From: AC-32 sp963704005
GTDB taxonomy: Bacteria > Actinomycetota > Thermoleophilia > Gaiellales > Gaiellaceae
Direction: 5' to 3'
NCBI GenBank assembly: GCA_963704005.1
Contig: CAVPGJ010000001.1
Span: forward strand, 930,001 to 994,000
Length of the DNA: 64,000 nt
Below the pieces are notes generated by a model. That model did not search any database and was not told where the DNA came from. It saw only the letters and a list, made by a program, of their open reading frames with translations. The position numbers and the translations under genes were made by a program. Positions 1 to 7,768 of the stretch are shown piece after piece; within the stretch, counting starts at the first letter, position 1, and every line of letters begins with the position of its first letter.

Positions 1-2
1 CC

Positions 3-95
3 GAGTCGCCGACGGACAGCATTCTCCGCTGGCGCCGCATTCCGCTCTTCCTGCACATCCGGGCGGTCGCCGACCACGTAGGTTCGAGCAGGTGA
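3..95 (+). CDS. 3' end of an unidentified CDS, cut by the window edge
   Basis: An open frame enters from the left edge and stops at TGA 93-95. That stop overlaps the GTG start of the next gene by four bases (GTGA), the same coupling seen repeatedly in this window. Only about 30 C-terminal residues are visible (ending ADHVGSSR), too few to identify the family. The overlap geometry is the only support. Confidence 0.4.
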   Translation, partial: ESPTDSILRWRRIPLFLHIRAVADHVGSSR

Positions 96-1054
96 GACCC
101 GTCGTCGTCATCGCGTTCGCGGCGCTGCTCGCCGGGGCGGCGCACGGAGCCGGCGGCAGCGTGAGCCGCAGCCGGATCGCGTTCGGGCTCGTACGCGGCG
201 ACCTCAGCAGCGTCTACACCGTGCGCGCGAACGGCACCGGCCTACGCCGCCTCACCTACCCGCCAACCCGGCAGGACCTCGGCGGCGACTCGGGCCCGAT
301 CTGGTCGCCGGACGGACGCCGGATCGTCTTCGAACGCGACCTGACGTACTGGGGTGACGACCGCTTCCGGCTCACCTACGTTCCTGCGGGAGGCGGGATC
401 GCCCACGACCTGACGCGCGGGCCGTTCGACGCCATGCCGACGTTCGCACCGCACGGCCAGCGGATCGCCTTCGTCCGTGTGACCGGCGAGACGTTCTCCT
501 TGTTCACGATCGACCGGCGCGGGCGCCACGCCGCGCAGCTGCTCTCCGACGGCGTCGACCTCACCCCCGCCTGGTCTCCTGACGGCAAGACGATCGTCTT
601 CTCGCGCCTCGCCGATCAGTCCGCCTCGATCGACCAGGCGACGCTCTATCTCGCCGACGCCGGCGGCTCCAACATCCGGCAGCTCGGCGCCGTGCCGGTC
701 CGCGGCGTCTCCCCGTCGTGGTCGCCAGACGGAAGCCGCATCGCCTTCGTCTCCTTCGCCGACCACAACGGCAGCGGGTGCCAGTCCGGGTCGTGCCCGC
801 CGAACGGCGAGATCTACGTGGTCGGCGCCGATGGGAGCGGCCTCACGCGGCTCACGGCGAGCAAGGCCGACGACGAGCATCCGACCTGGGCGCCGGACGG
901 CTCGCGAATCGCGTTCGCGAGCGGGTTCCCGCTCCGCAGCCTGGGGCATCTCCCCTGGCTCGTCTCGGTCCCGGCCGGAGGCGGCCCGCCGAAGCGGATC
1001 GGCCGCTTCTCGGGGGTGCTCGATCCCGACTGGAGCCCTGCGGGCGTCCGGTAG
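92..1054 (+). CDS. Secreted TolB-like (PD40) beta-propeller protein
   Basis: A 320-residue protein with a GTG start and a short N-terminal signal peptide (core AALLAGAAHG, residues 10-19). The rest is a series of PD40/TolB-type blades with the box W(S/A)PDG-x-R-I at W71, W161, W210 and W266, a degenerate copy near 118 (FAPHGQRI) and a closing DPDWSP. Such blades form an exported beta-propeller used for binding proteins or cell-wall ligands. No catalytic domain is fused to it, so it is not an S9 peptidase. The substrate is unknown. It lies upstream of the mhqO-like gene, whose promoter box falls inside its last codons. Confidence 0.8.
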   Translation: MRPVVVIAFAALLAGAAHGAGGSVSRSRIAFGLVRGDLSSVYTVRANGTGLRRLTYPPTRQDLGGDSGPIWSPDGRRIVFERDLTYWGDDRFRLTYVPAGGGIAHDLTRGPFDAMPTFAPHGQRIAFVRVTGETFSLFTIDRRGRHAAQLLSDGVDLTPAWSPDGKTIVFSRLADQSASIDQATLYLADAGGSNIRQLGAVPVRGVSPSWSPDGSRIAFVSFADHNGSGCQSGSCPPNGEIYVVGADGSGLTRLTASKADDEHPTWAPDGSRIAFASGFPLRSLGHLPWLVSVPAGGGPPKRIGRFSGVLDPDWSPAGVR

Positions 1055-1057
1055 CCT
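1052..1057 (+). promoter_or_regulatory. -10 box for the VOC gene (leaderless type)
   Basis: TAGCCT lies 6 nt before the GTG at 1064, inside the end of the propeller gene. At this distance the transcript would start at or next to the start codon. Confidence 0.5.
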
Positions 1058-1063
1058 CACGGC

Positions 1064-1985
1064 GTGAAGCTCGAGGGCATCCACCACGTCACGGCGATCA
1101 CTGGGGATGCGCCCGGCAACGTCGACTTCTACGTGCGCGTCCTCGGGCTCCGGCTCGTCAAGAAGAGCGTCAACCAGGACGACCCGACCGTCTACCACCT
1201 CTTCTACGCGGACGAGGAGGGCAAGCCGGGCAGCGACATCACCTTCTTCGAGTACCCGGGGGCGGCGCCGGGCAGGCCGGGCGCCGGGATGGTGCACACC
1301 GTCGAGTGGCGTGTCGCCTCGGCCGAGTCGATCGACTTCTGGGAGGGCCGGCTGGTCGACGAGGGCATCGCGCCCGAACGCGACGCGGAGGGCGGGCTCT
1401 CGTTCGCTGACCCCGAGGGCTTGCGGCACCGGCTTGTCGTGGTCGAGACGGACGACGAGCCGCTGACCGCCGACCACCCCGAGATCCCGAAGGAGCACGC
1501 ACTGCAGGGGTTCAACGCCGTCCACGCGTACACGCGCGACCCGGAGCGGAGCCGCAGCTTCCTCGAGGCGCTCGAGTTCGAGCCCCGAGGCGACGCGTGG
1601 GAGGCGCGGGGAGAGCGGCGCGGCGGCCTGTACGCCTACGACCGCTCCGACGAGCCCGGGTGTTCCCGGCGCCGGCACCGTCCACCACGTCGCCTGGGCC
1701 TCGACGCCCGAGGAGCACGAGGCCTGGGAGCAGCGCGTTCTCGAGGCAGGCGGCTCGCCTACGCCGGTGATCGACCGCTTCTACTTCCGCTCGATCTACT
1801 TCCGCGAGCCGAGCGGCGTCCTATTCGAGATTGCGACGATCGGCCCGGGCTTCGACGTCGACGAGCCGCTCGAGCACCTCGGCGAGCACCTTTCGCTGCC
1901 GCCGAACTACGAGAACCTGCGCGGCCGGCTCGAGCAGGTGCTGACACCGCTGCCGGACCCGCGGGCGCTGCGCGCCGCGAAGTGA
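1064..1985 (+). CDS. MhqO-like VOC ring-cleaving dioxygenase/glyoxalase (one-base frameshift)
   Basis: Two tandem VOC modules typical of the MhqO/ring-cleaving dioxygenase family. The N-terminal module opens with LEGIHHVTAIT and includes MVHTVEW; the second opens with GFNAVHAYTRD. The frame breaks at the GGG run 1658-1660. Removing one G gives the continuous reading EPGVPGAGTVHHVAW through VIDRFYFRSIYFREPSG to the TGA at 1983-1985. As written the second module is lost, so this is either a sequencing error or a very recent pseudogene. In Firmicutes MhqO-type enzymes degrade or detoxify hydroquinones and quinones. The stop overlaps the start of the esterase (GTGA), as in mhqO-mhqD type pairs. 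Confidence 0.8.
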
Positions 1986-2632
1986 CGATCGCCTACCGCG
2001 AGCGCCCGCCCGCGGGAGAGCTCGAAGGACTGCTGGTCCTCTTCCACGGCCGCGGCGTCGACGAGAACGACCTCTTTCCGCTTCTCGACGAGCTCGACCC
2101 CGAGCGACGGCTGCTGGGCCTCGCGCCGCGCGGGCCGCTCTCGCTGCCGCCCGGCGGATCACACTGGTACGCCTTTCTGCAGGTCGGCTTCCCGGAGCCG
2201 GAGACCTTCTTCGCGACCTACGCGGCCGTCTCCGAGTGGCTCGACTCGGTCGCCGCGGAGACCGGGATCGGGCCGGAGCGGACCGTGCTCGGCGGCTTCT
2301 CGCAGGGCGCGGTGATGTCCTACGCGCTCGGGCTCGGGCGAGGCCGCCCCCGTCCGGCGGCGCTGATCGCCCTGAGCGGGTTCATGCCGACCGTCCCCGG
2401 GTTCGAGCTCGACCTGTCGCAGCCCCTGCCGCCGGTCGCGATCGGGCACGGCACCTACGACCCGGTGATCTCGGTCGAGTGGAGCAGACGAGCGAAGGTC
2501 GCCCTCGGGGAGGCGGGCGCCGACGTCCTCTACCGCGAGTACCCGCTCCCACACGCGGTCGACCCGGCCTTCCTGCGCGAGTTGGTGCCGTGGCTCGCGT
2601 CGGTCTACGACGGGGTGACCGGCGGGCGGTAG
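1982..2632 (+). CDS. MhqD/YpfH-type phospholipase/carboxylesterase
   Basis: A 216-residue alpha/beta hydrolase of the phospholipase/carboxylesterase family. Oxyanion region FHGRGVDEND, nucleophile S107 in GGFSQGA, acid D160 in GHGTYDP and H191 in PLPHAVD are all present. The GTG at 1982 is chosen because it overlaps the VOC stop and places the first beta strand correctly; the frame itself stays open upstream only because of the frameshift in the neighbour. Pairing with an MhqO-like enzyme suggests hydrolysis of an ester or ring-cleavage product in aromatic or quinone detoxification. That role is inferred. Confidence 0.85.
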   Translation: MTIAYRERPPAGELEGLLVLFHGRGVDENDLFPLLDELDPERRLLGLAPRGPLSLPPGGSHWYAFLQVGFPEPETFFATYAAVSEWLDSVAAETGIGPERTVLGGFSQGAVMSYALGLGRGRPRPAALIALSGFMPTVPGFELDLSQPLPPVAIGHGTYDPVISVEWSRRAKVALGEAGADVLYREYPLPHAVDPAFLRELVPWLASVYDGVTGGR

Positions 2633-2817
2633 CCGGGCCGCCGGCGCGCGCGGAAGTCGGCCAGCCACGCCAGGGCACGCAGGCCCATCCAGATCGGCGT
2701 CAGCAGTACGTAGAAGATCAGCAGCGCGGCGCCGAGGATCATCCACCAGAGCGCCCACCGCCAAAGCGGGACCCTCCCCTTGACGCCCGTCTCCCTCGCA
2801 GGGACTGGGTTATGCAT
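2605..2817 (-). CDS. Small membrane protein, unknown function
   Basis: A 70-residue frame with one strong hydrophobic segment (WWMILGAALLIFYVLL) followed by an amphipathic stretch and a basic, proline-rich tail. ATG 2817 is the most economical start; upstream codons have no hydrophobic or conserved character. It converges on the esterase with a 28-bp overlap of 3' ends. The family is not recognised. Confidence 0.45.
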   Translation of the reverse strand: MHNPVPARETGVKGRVPLWRWALWWMILGAALLIFYVLLTPIWMGLRALAWLADFRARRRPGYRPPVTPS

Positions 2818-2891
2818 CCCACACGGTGTGTTGGACGGCCGCACCGGCGAAGCCGCCACGGCCTCCTGGCCGGCGCTGCAAGCGAGCGCCT

Positions 2892-2906
2892 TGTCGTGTC
2901 ACGACA
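2892..2906. repeat. 15-bp near-perfect palindrome over the ppsR stop codon
   Basis: Inverted arms TGTCGTG and CACGACA around a single central T. The TGA stop of ppsR (2901-2899) lies inside it. It could be an operator for the small membrane gene or part of a terminator. Confidence 0.35.
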
Positions 2907-3741
2907 CGGGCGCTTCGGCCTTCGCGCCGTTCTCGGCCCGGCGGCGGTCGACCATGCGGATCACCCGGGCGGCGGTCTCCTCGATCGACAGGTCGGAGAT
3001 CTCGATCACGGGGCACCCAAGCCGGCGGTGAATCGCCTCGGCCTGCTCGAGCTCCGCGTAGATCTCGAGCAACTCGGCGTAACCACGCTGGTTGCCGCCG
3101 AGGCGAGCCACTCGCTGGCGGCGGATCTCCTGGAGGCGAGTCGCGTCGATCGTCAGGCCCACGATCTTGGTTGGATCGACCTCGAAGAGGGTAGACGGCG
3201 GCTCGATCCCCTTCACGACCGGCACGTTCGCGGTCTTGTAGCCGAGGTAGCCGAGGTACATCGAGAGCGGCGTCTTCGAGGTGCGCGAGACGCCGACGAG
3301 CACGATGTCCGCATCGTGGAGACCGGCCCCCACGCCGTCGTCGTACTTGACCGCGAACTCGATCGCTGCGATCCGCTTGAAGTAGCTCGAGTCGAGCGGG
3401 GCGCGGGCGCCGGGCGTCATCTGGGCGGCGACGCCGGCGACCTTCGCAACGGCCTCGATCGGATGGCCGAGCAGGTCGCAGTAGTGGAGCCGGTAGCGGC
3501 GGCAGAGCGCGCGGGCCGCCTCACGGAGCTCCGGATGGACGAGCGTGTAGACGATCACGGCGGGCCGTCCCTTGGCGCGGTTGAGCGCGAGCTGTAGGTC
3601 GTCGACGGTCTCGACGCGCGGGTGGCGAATCTCTTCGAACTCCTGATCGGGGAACTGCGCCTCGAGCGCGTGGACGAGGCGCACCGCCGTCTCGCCGGTG
3701 GAGTCGGAGATGACGTGCAGCTCGACGGGTTGCCCGGTCAC
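2899..3741 (-). CDS. ppsR: PPDK/PEP synthase regulatory protein (bifunctional kinase/phosphorylase, DUF299)
   Basis: A 280-residue protein starting at GTG 3741 with the family's characteristic opening (HVISDSTGETA) and the P-loop-like GVSRTSKTPLS at about 150-160. Further conserved blocks are PLDSSYFKRI and the C-terminal CPVIEISDLSIEETA. Members inactivate PPDK or PEP synthase by ADP-dependent phosphorylation and reactivate them by Pi-dependent removal. Sequence alone does not separate the PPDK from the PEP-synthase version. It lies downstream of glyS. A TACGCT box 6 nt upstream of the start suggests its own leaderless promoter. Confidence 0.9.
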   Translation of the reverse strand: MTGQPVELHVISDSTGETAVRLVHALEAQFPDQEFEEIRHPRVETVDDLQLALNRAKGRPAVIVYTLVHPELREAARALCRRYRLHYCDLLGHPIEAVAKVAGVAAQMTPGARAPLDSSYFKRIAAIEFAVKYDDGVGAGLHDADIVLVGVSRTSKTPLSMYLGYLGYKTANVPVVKGIEPPSTLFEVDPTKIVGLTIDATRLQEIRRQRVARLGGNQRGYAELLEIYAELEQAEAIHRRLGCPVIEISDLSIEETAARVIRMVDRRRAENGAKAEAPVS

Positions 3742-3747
3742 GGCGAG

Positions 3748-3753
3748 AGCGTA
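3748..3753 (-). promoter_or_regulatory. -10 box for ppsR (leaderless type)
   Basis: TACGCT on the minus strand, 6 nt before GTG 3741. Confidence 0.45.
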
Positions 3754-3819
3754 ACCGCGGCGGGCTGACCGGGATGCTGTGCCCCTGGGGTTCGCGGGCA
3801 GGGGCGCTGGGGAAGAACC

Positions 3820-3918
3820 GTCACGCTTCCGCCACTGTCCCGTGACAGACACGGCACAGATTCCCGGGTACGCTCAGCCCGGGCGGCGGGTGGATTCTTC
3901 TTCCCCACCCGGGTGGGG
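3820..3918 (+). promoter_or_regulatory. Iteron element copy 1 (plus orientation)
   Basis: Half-sites GTCAC at 3820, GCCAC at 3831 and GTGACA at 3842 are spaced exactly 11 bp. Then come 21 nt, TACGCT at 3869-3874 and a G-rich tract at 3881-3890. The perfect palindrome CCCCACCCGGGTGGGG follows at 3903-3918. It lies between two minus-strand genes and points into the 3' end of glyS, so it does not drive an annotated gene. Confidence 0.6.
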
Positions 3919-3956
3919 ACGCGCGCGTGTACATCTAAGGGTCGCCGGGCCGGTGC

Positions 3957-5804
3957 TCAGCGCGGGATCTGAGACAGGTCGCCGAGCCGACCGAGCGTGT
4001 CCCGGACGTCGAGCAACAGCCGCAGCCGGTTCGCCCGCACCACTGGATTCTCGTCCATCACCAGCACGTCCTCGAAGAACCGCTCCATCGCCGGCCCGAG
4101 CGCCGACGCCGTCTCGAGCGCGGCGCGAACGTCGCCCTCGACCGAGACCGAGTCGGAGACCTGGGCCAGCGCCTCCGCCAGCGCCTGCTCCGCCTCCTCG
4201 CGCAGCAGCGACCGGTCGAGCTCCGCGGCCGCGCTCTCCGCCTCGCGACCCGCGAGCCGGTTGGCCCGGTCGTAGGCCGTGTAGACCGCGTCGAACGCGG
4301 GCGTCTCGCGCTCCGCGTAAAGCGCCTGCGCCAGCCTGGCCACGGCGCCGAGATCGCGAGCCGCCGAGGCGCGGGCGGCGCGCACGTACTCGACCGGCAG
4401 ATCGATCAATCCCTCGAGACGCTCCTCGACGAACTCCCGCACCTCTTCGGGCATCAGCGCCCGCGGGATCGCCAGGCTGCCCTCGACCGCCAGCCGGCAG
4501 AGGCCAATTGCTGCCCGTCTCAATCCGTACGGGTCGCGCGATCCCGTCGGCTTGTGGCCGAGCGAGAAGGAGACGGCCAGCGTGTCGAGCTTGTCCGCCG
4601 CGGCGAGAACCTTGCCCGCCTCGGTCTGGGGCAGAGACCCGGCCGCCGAGTCGGGCAGGTACTGCTCGTCGATCGCGGAGCAGACGGCCTCGGGATAGCC
4701 CGCCAGGCGCGCGTACTCCGCGCCGATGTGCCCCTCGAGGTCCGGGAACTCGCGCACGAGCTCGGAGGCCTGGTCGGCCTTGGCCAACCGCGCCGCCTCG
4801 ACGCTCGCCTCCCCGCCGCCGAGCTTTCCAACGAGCGCCCGCAGCCGGTCCGCCTTGTCGGCGAAGCTCCCGGCGCCGGCGAAGAAGGTGATCGAGCCGA
4901 GCCGCTCCGCCAACCGGTCGATTCCGAGCTGGACGTCGCGCTCGAAGGTGAAGGTCGCGTCGTCGAGCCGGCCCTCGAGCACGACCTCGTTCCCGGCGCG
5001 CACCGTGTCGGGATCGCCCCCGTTCGCGACGAAGGCGAAGCGGTTGCCGCCGAGCGGGAAGTAGCGCTGGTGCGACTGCATCGCCGTGACGACCACGCGC
5101 TCCGGCAGCGCGAGGAAGCGCTCGTCGAAGCTCCCCTCGAGCACCGTCACGCTCTCGACCAGGAAGACGACCTCCTCGAGCACCCCACCCGGATCGCTCC
5201 AGTCGCCGATCGCATCGAGGCCGGCCACGATCTGCCGGCGGCGCTCTTCCGCGTCCGGCTCGACGCCCGCCTCCCGCAAACGCTCGGCGTACCGGCCGGC
5301 GTGCGGAATCTCGAGCGACCCACTGAAGCGGTGCCCGAACGACGTCTCCCCCACCACCGTGTCGCCCTCGAGCTTCGCGAGCGTCCATCGGACCGGCCGG
5401 GCGAAGCGGAGGCCGCTCTCGTCCCAGCGCATCGACTTCGAGAAGGAGAACCCGCGGACGATCGCGTCGACTCGATCCGGCAACACCTCCCGCAGCGGTC
5501 GCCCCGGGCGCTCCACGCCGAGAAATCCCTCCCGCGAGACGAGCCGCGCCACCTTCACTCCGTGCTTCTTGGCGAAGCCGGCCGCGGCCCGCTCGGCGAG
5601 GTGCTCCGGCGGCCCCTTGATCCACTCGTCCGGCGTCCGCTCGGCGACGTCCAGCAGCGCCGCCAGCCGCCTCGGGCCTACGAACACCACGTTCGGCGGG
5701 GCGCCCAGCTCGCGCTCGACCAGCGCCGGCAGCTGCTCCCCCGCCTCCCGGCAGGCGCCGGCAGGAAGCTCCTCGCAGCCGATCTCAAGCAGCAGCGTCG
5801 CCAT
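3957..5804 (-). CDS. glyS: Glycine-tRNA ligase beta subunit
   Basis: A 615-residue beta subunit of the heterotetrameric bacterial GlyRS. It opens with LLLEIGCEELP and carries AMQSHQRYFPL, the block FAGAGSFADKADR and the C-terminal anticodon-binding region ending VRANRLRLLLDVR. It is shorter than the roughly 690 residues of E. coli GlyS. ATG 5804 is chosen because the family consensus begins there. It overlaps glyQ by 20 bp, fixing a glyQS transcription unit. Together they charge tRNA-Gly. Most actinobacteria use the single-chain eukaryote-like GlyRS, so this type is a lineage marker. Confidence 0.95.
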   Translation of the reverse strand: MATLLLEIGCEELPAGACREAGEQLPALVERELGAPPNVVFVGPRRLAALLDVAERTPDEWIKGPPEHLAERAAAGFAKKHGVKVARLVSREGFLGVERPGRPLREVLPDRVDAIVRGFSFSKSMRWDESGLRFARPVRWTLAKLEGDTVVGETSFGHRFSGSLEIPHAGRYAERLREAGVEPDAEERRRQIVAGLDAIGDWSDPGGVLEEVVFLVESVTVLEGSFDERFLALPERVVVTAMQSHQRYFPLGGNRFAFVANGGDPDTVRAGNEVVLEGRLDDATFTFERDVQLGIDRLAERLGSITFFAGAGSFADKADRLRALVGKLGGGEASVEAARLAKADQASELVREFPDLEGHIGAEYARLAGYPEAVCSAIDEQYLPDSAAGSLPQTEAGKVLAAADKLDTLAVSFSLGHKPTGSRDPYGLRRAAIGLCRLAVEGSLAIPRALMPEEVREFVEERLEGLIDLPVEYVRAARASAARDLGAVARLAQALYAERETPAFDAVYTAYDRANRLAGREAESAAAELDRSLLREEAEQALAEALAQVSDSVSVEGDVRAALETASALGPAMERFFEDVLVMDENPVVRANRLRLLLDVRDTLGRLGDLSQIPR

Positions 5805-6651
5805 CGCCCTCCGACTCGAGCTCCAGGTACAGCTGCGCAACCTGCCGCGCGAGCGTCCGCACCCGGCCGATGTACGCCGCGCGCTCGGTCACCGAGATCG
5901 CCCCGCGCGCCTCGAGCTGGTTGAAGGCGTGGGAGCATTTCAGCACCTGGTCGTACGCGGGCAGCGGCAAACGCCGCTCCACGAGGCTGCGGCACTCCGC
6001 CTCGTGCTGGTCGAAGCGCGCCTCGAGGACGTCGACCGGCGCCAGCTCGAAGTTGTATGCCGACCACTCCCGTTCGCTCTGGCGGTAGACGTCTCCCCAG
6101 GTCACCCCCGGCGCCCACTCGAGCTCGAAGGCGCTGCGCTTGCCTTGCAGGAACATCGCGAGCCGCTCGAGCCCGTACGTCATCTCGGCCGGGACGAGCT
6201 CGACGTCGACGCCGCCGAGCTGCTGGAAGTACGTCCACTGGGTGATCTCCATGCCGTCGCACCAGACCTCCCAGCCGAGACCCCAGGCGCCCAGTGTCGG
6301 CTGCTCCCAGTCGTCCTCGACCAGCCGCACGTCATGTCGGCGCAGGTCGATCCCGAGCGCCTCGAGCGAGTCGAAGTAGCGGTCGAGCACGTCCGCGGGC
6401 GCCGGCTTGAGGATGACCTGGTACTGGAAGTAGTGCTGGAAGCGGTACGGATTCTCGCCGTAGCGCCCGTCCTGCGGCCTGATCACCGGCTCGACGTACG
6501 CCGTCTTCCAGGGCTTCGGGCCCAGGCAGCGCAGGAAGGTGGCCGGATTCATCGTCCCCGCCGCCAGTTCCGTGTGGTACGGCTGCATCAGGACGCAACC
6601 CTGGTCGGCCCAGTAGCCCTCGAGGGCCCGGATCATCTCCTGGTAGTTCAC
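5785..6651 (-). CDS. glyQ: Glycine-tRNA ligase alpha subunit
   Basis: A 288-residue class II catalytic subunit. It starts NYQEMIRALEGYWADQGC and includes QPYHTELAAGTMNPATF, the class II motif 2 region with ENPYRFQHYFQYQVI, and GLGWEVWCDGMEITQWTYFQQ, all diagnostic for GlyQ. It forms adenylate and charges glycine with GlyS. The gene overlaps glyS. A TAGTCT box 9 nt upstream gives a near-leaderless start. A long GC palindrome lies just upstream of that box. Confidence 0.96.
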   Translation of the reverse strand: MNYQEMIRALEGYWADQGCVLMQPYHTELAAGTMNPATFLRCLGPKPWKTAYVEPVIRPQDGRYGENPYRFQHYFQYQVILKPAPADVLDRYFDSLEALGIDLRRHDVRLVEDDWEQPTLGAWGLGWEVWCDGMEITQWTYFQQLGGVDVELVPAEMTYGLERLAMFLQGKRSAFELEWAPGVTWGDVYRQSEREWSAYNFELAPVDVLEARFDQHEAECRSLVERRLPLPAYDQVLKCSHAFNQLEARGAISVTERAAYIGRVRTLARQVAQLYLELESEGDGDAAA

Positions 6652-6660
6652 GCGGGCGAA

Positions 6661-6666
6661 AGACTA
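6661..6666 (-). promoter_or_regulatory. -10 box for glyQ (near-leaderless)
   Basis: TAGTCT on the minus strand, 9 nt before the glyQ start at 6651. Confidence 0.45.
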
Positions 6667-6683
6667 TGCCCCGCGCCGGGTAG

Positions 6684-6715
6684 GGCAGGGGGCGGGCCGG
6701 GGCCCGCCCCCTGCC
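6684..6715. terminator. Perfect 15-bp GC palindrome between recO and glyQ
   Basis: Arms 6684-6698 and 6701-6715 are exactly complementary around a 2-nt centre (GG). No T-tract follows on either strand. By position it would end transcription arriving from recO just before the glyQ promoter, acting as a terminator or attenuator hairpin. Confidence 0.55.
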
Positions 6716-6735
6716 GAAGGCGACCTATGACACGG

Positions 6736-6780
6736 TCAGCAGCACGTCCGCCGGCCGCGCGAAGCAAAACTTCGTTTCAT
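6736..6780 (-). CDS. Candidate 14-residue leader peptide upstream of glyQ
   Basis: ATG 6780 is preceded by a purine-rich ribosome-binding stretch (GGAG at about 16 nt, then AAGGGAG) and followed by 13 more sense codons ending in Cys-Cys and TGA. The large GC palindrome begins 21 nt beyond its stop. A short translated frame plus a hairpin is attenuator-like, but no glycine codon run is present. The rest of 6652-6874 holds only an ATGC-CTCCCA-type stem (about 6808-6832) and no other gene. Confidence 0.25.
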   Translation of the reverse strand: MKRSFASRGRRTCC

Positions 6781-6874
6781 CTCTCCCTTTCTCCTCGGAT
6801 CCCCGATGCTCCCAGACGCGTGGGAGGCATCGATCGTGATCCATCGTTGCCCGGGAGACAGCCCGCCGGCCGGA

Positions 6875-7627
6875 CTAGGCGGAAAGGGCGAGCGTACGCA
6901 GGCGGAAGCCACCGTGAAACTCGTACGACGCCGTGATCACGCCGAGCGCCTCCCGCGCCGCGCGCTCCGTTAGCTCCGCGTTGCCGGCCTCGGCCAGCGG
7001 CCGCTGGAGCAGGCCCTCGATCCCGAGCAGCCCGTCACGGGAGAGCGGCAGCGCCCCGCCGGCCGCGCATACTGCGCAGACTGCCCCGCCTGCCTTCGGC
7101 GAATAGCCGGCGAGGCCGGAGTCCGCTCCGCACTCGGCGCAGCTCGTCAGGTGGGGCAGATAGCCCGACAGCCAGAGGAGCTTCAGCTGGAACGAGAGCA
7201 CGAGCGGGTCAACGATCCGCTCGTCGGGCCCGCGCGGATCGAGCTCGTCCAGAACGTCGAGGAAGCGCGCCAGCGCCCGGAATGCGCGCTCGTTCGCCTC
7301 CTGCTCGGGGAAGAGGCGCAGCATCGCCTCGGCGCCGACGAGCCCGACGCCGAGCCGGTACGGCTCCTCGCGCACCTCCCGGTGCGAGCGGATCAGCTCG
7401 ACGCCGGTGACGGTCTGCAGCTCGCCGGCCCCCTCGTGGAGCAGGAGCTCGACGTGGCTCAAGGGCTCGAGGCGCGCCCCGAAGCGCGACTTCGTCTTGC
7501 GCACGCCTTTCGCGACCGCGCCGACGCGCCCTCGCTCGAGCGTGTAGAGGTGCAACACCCGATCCGCCTCGCCGAGGCGAAACGAGCGCAGCACGACCGC
7601 CTCCGTCTTGTAGGAGCGTCCCGGCAC
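6875..7627 (-). CDS. recO: DNA repair protein RecO
   Basis: A 250-residue RecO with an N-terminal OB fold (YKTEAVVLRSFRLGEADRVL, GVRKTKSRFGARLEP) and a C-terminal helical domain. It has a zinc-type cysteine set: CAECG near residue 160 and CAVCA about 20 residues later. RecO anneals ssDNA and loads RecA with RecR in gap repair. GTG 7627 follows a TAGACT box at 7 nt. Confidence 0.95.
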   Translation of the reverse strand: MPGRSYKTEAVVLRSFRLGEADRVLHLYTLERGRVGAVAKGVRKTKSRFGARLEPLSHVELLLHEGAGELQTVTGVELIRSHREVREEPYRLGVGLVGAEAMLRLFPEQEANERAFRALARFLDVLDELDPRGPDERIVDPLVLSFQLKLLWLSGYLPHLTSCAECGADSGLAGYSPKAGGAVCAVCAAGGALPLSRDGLLGIEGLLQRPLAEAGNAELTERAAREALGVITASYEFHGGFRLRTLALSA

Positions 7628-7634
7628 TCCGTCC

Positions 7635-7640
7635 AGTCTA
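7635..7640 (-). promoter_or_regulatory. -10 box for recO (leaderless type)
   Basis: TAGACT on the minus strand, 7 nt before the start at 7627. A 6-bp hairpin (GCCGTC/GACGGC, about 7650-7673) just upstream could end mutM transcription. Confidence 0.5.
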
Positions 7641-7768
7641 GGCCCGGCTCAGGTCGCCGAGGCCGTCGTTCCTCAAGACGGCGACTCCCATTCCTCCAGG
7701 CGGTGTCTCCGTAGCCCCACGGCTTGAGCCAAGTAGCGCCTCAGGACAAGCAGTACGGCGCGCTGGGC

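Noticed and set aside
4554..5924. Long open frames opposite glyS/glyQ and most other minus-strand genes
   Set aside because: They are Arg/Pro/Ala-rich mirror frames expected in about 70% GC DNA, with no family motifs, and lie over well-identified genes.
6652..6874. T-box or glycine riboswitch upstream of glyQ
   Set aside because: No T-box sequence or specifier-loop layout is visible, and the promoter box lies between the palindrome and the gene. T-box signatures were also not seen before alaS, aspS or hisS.
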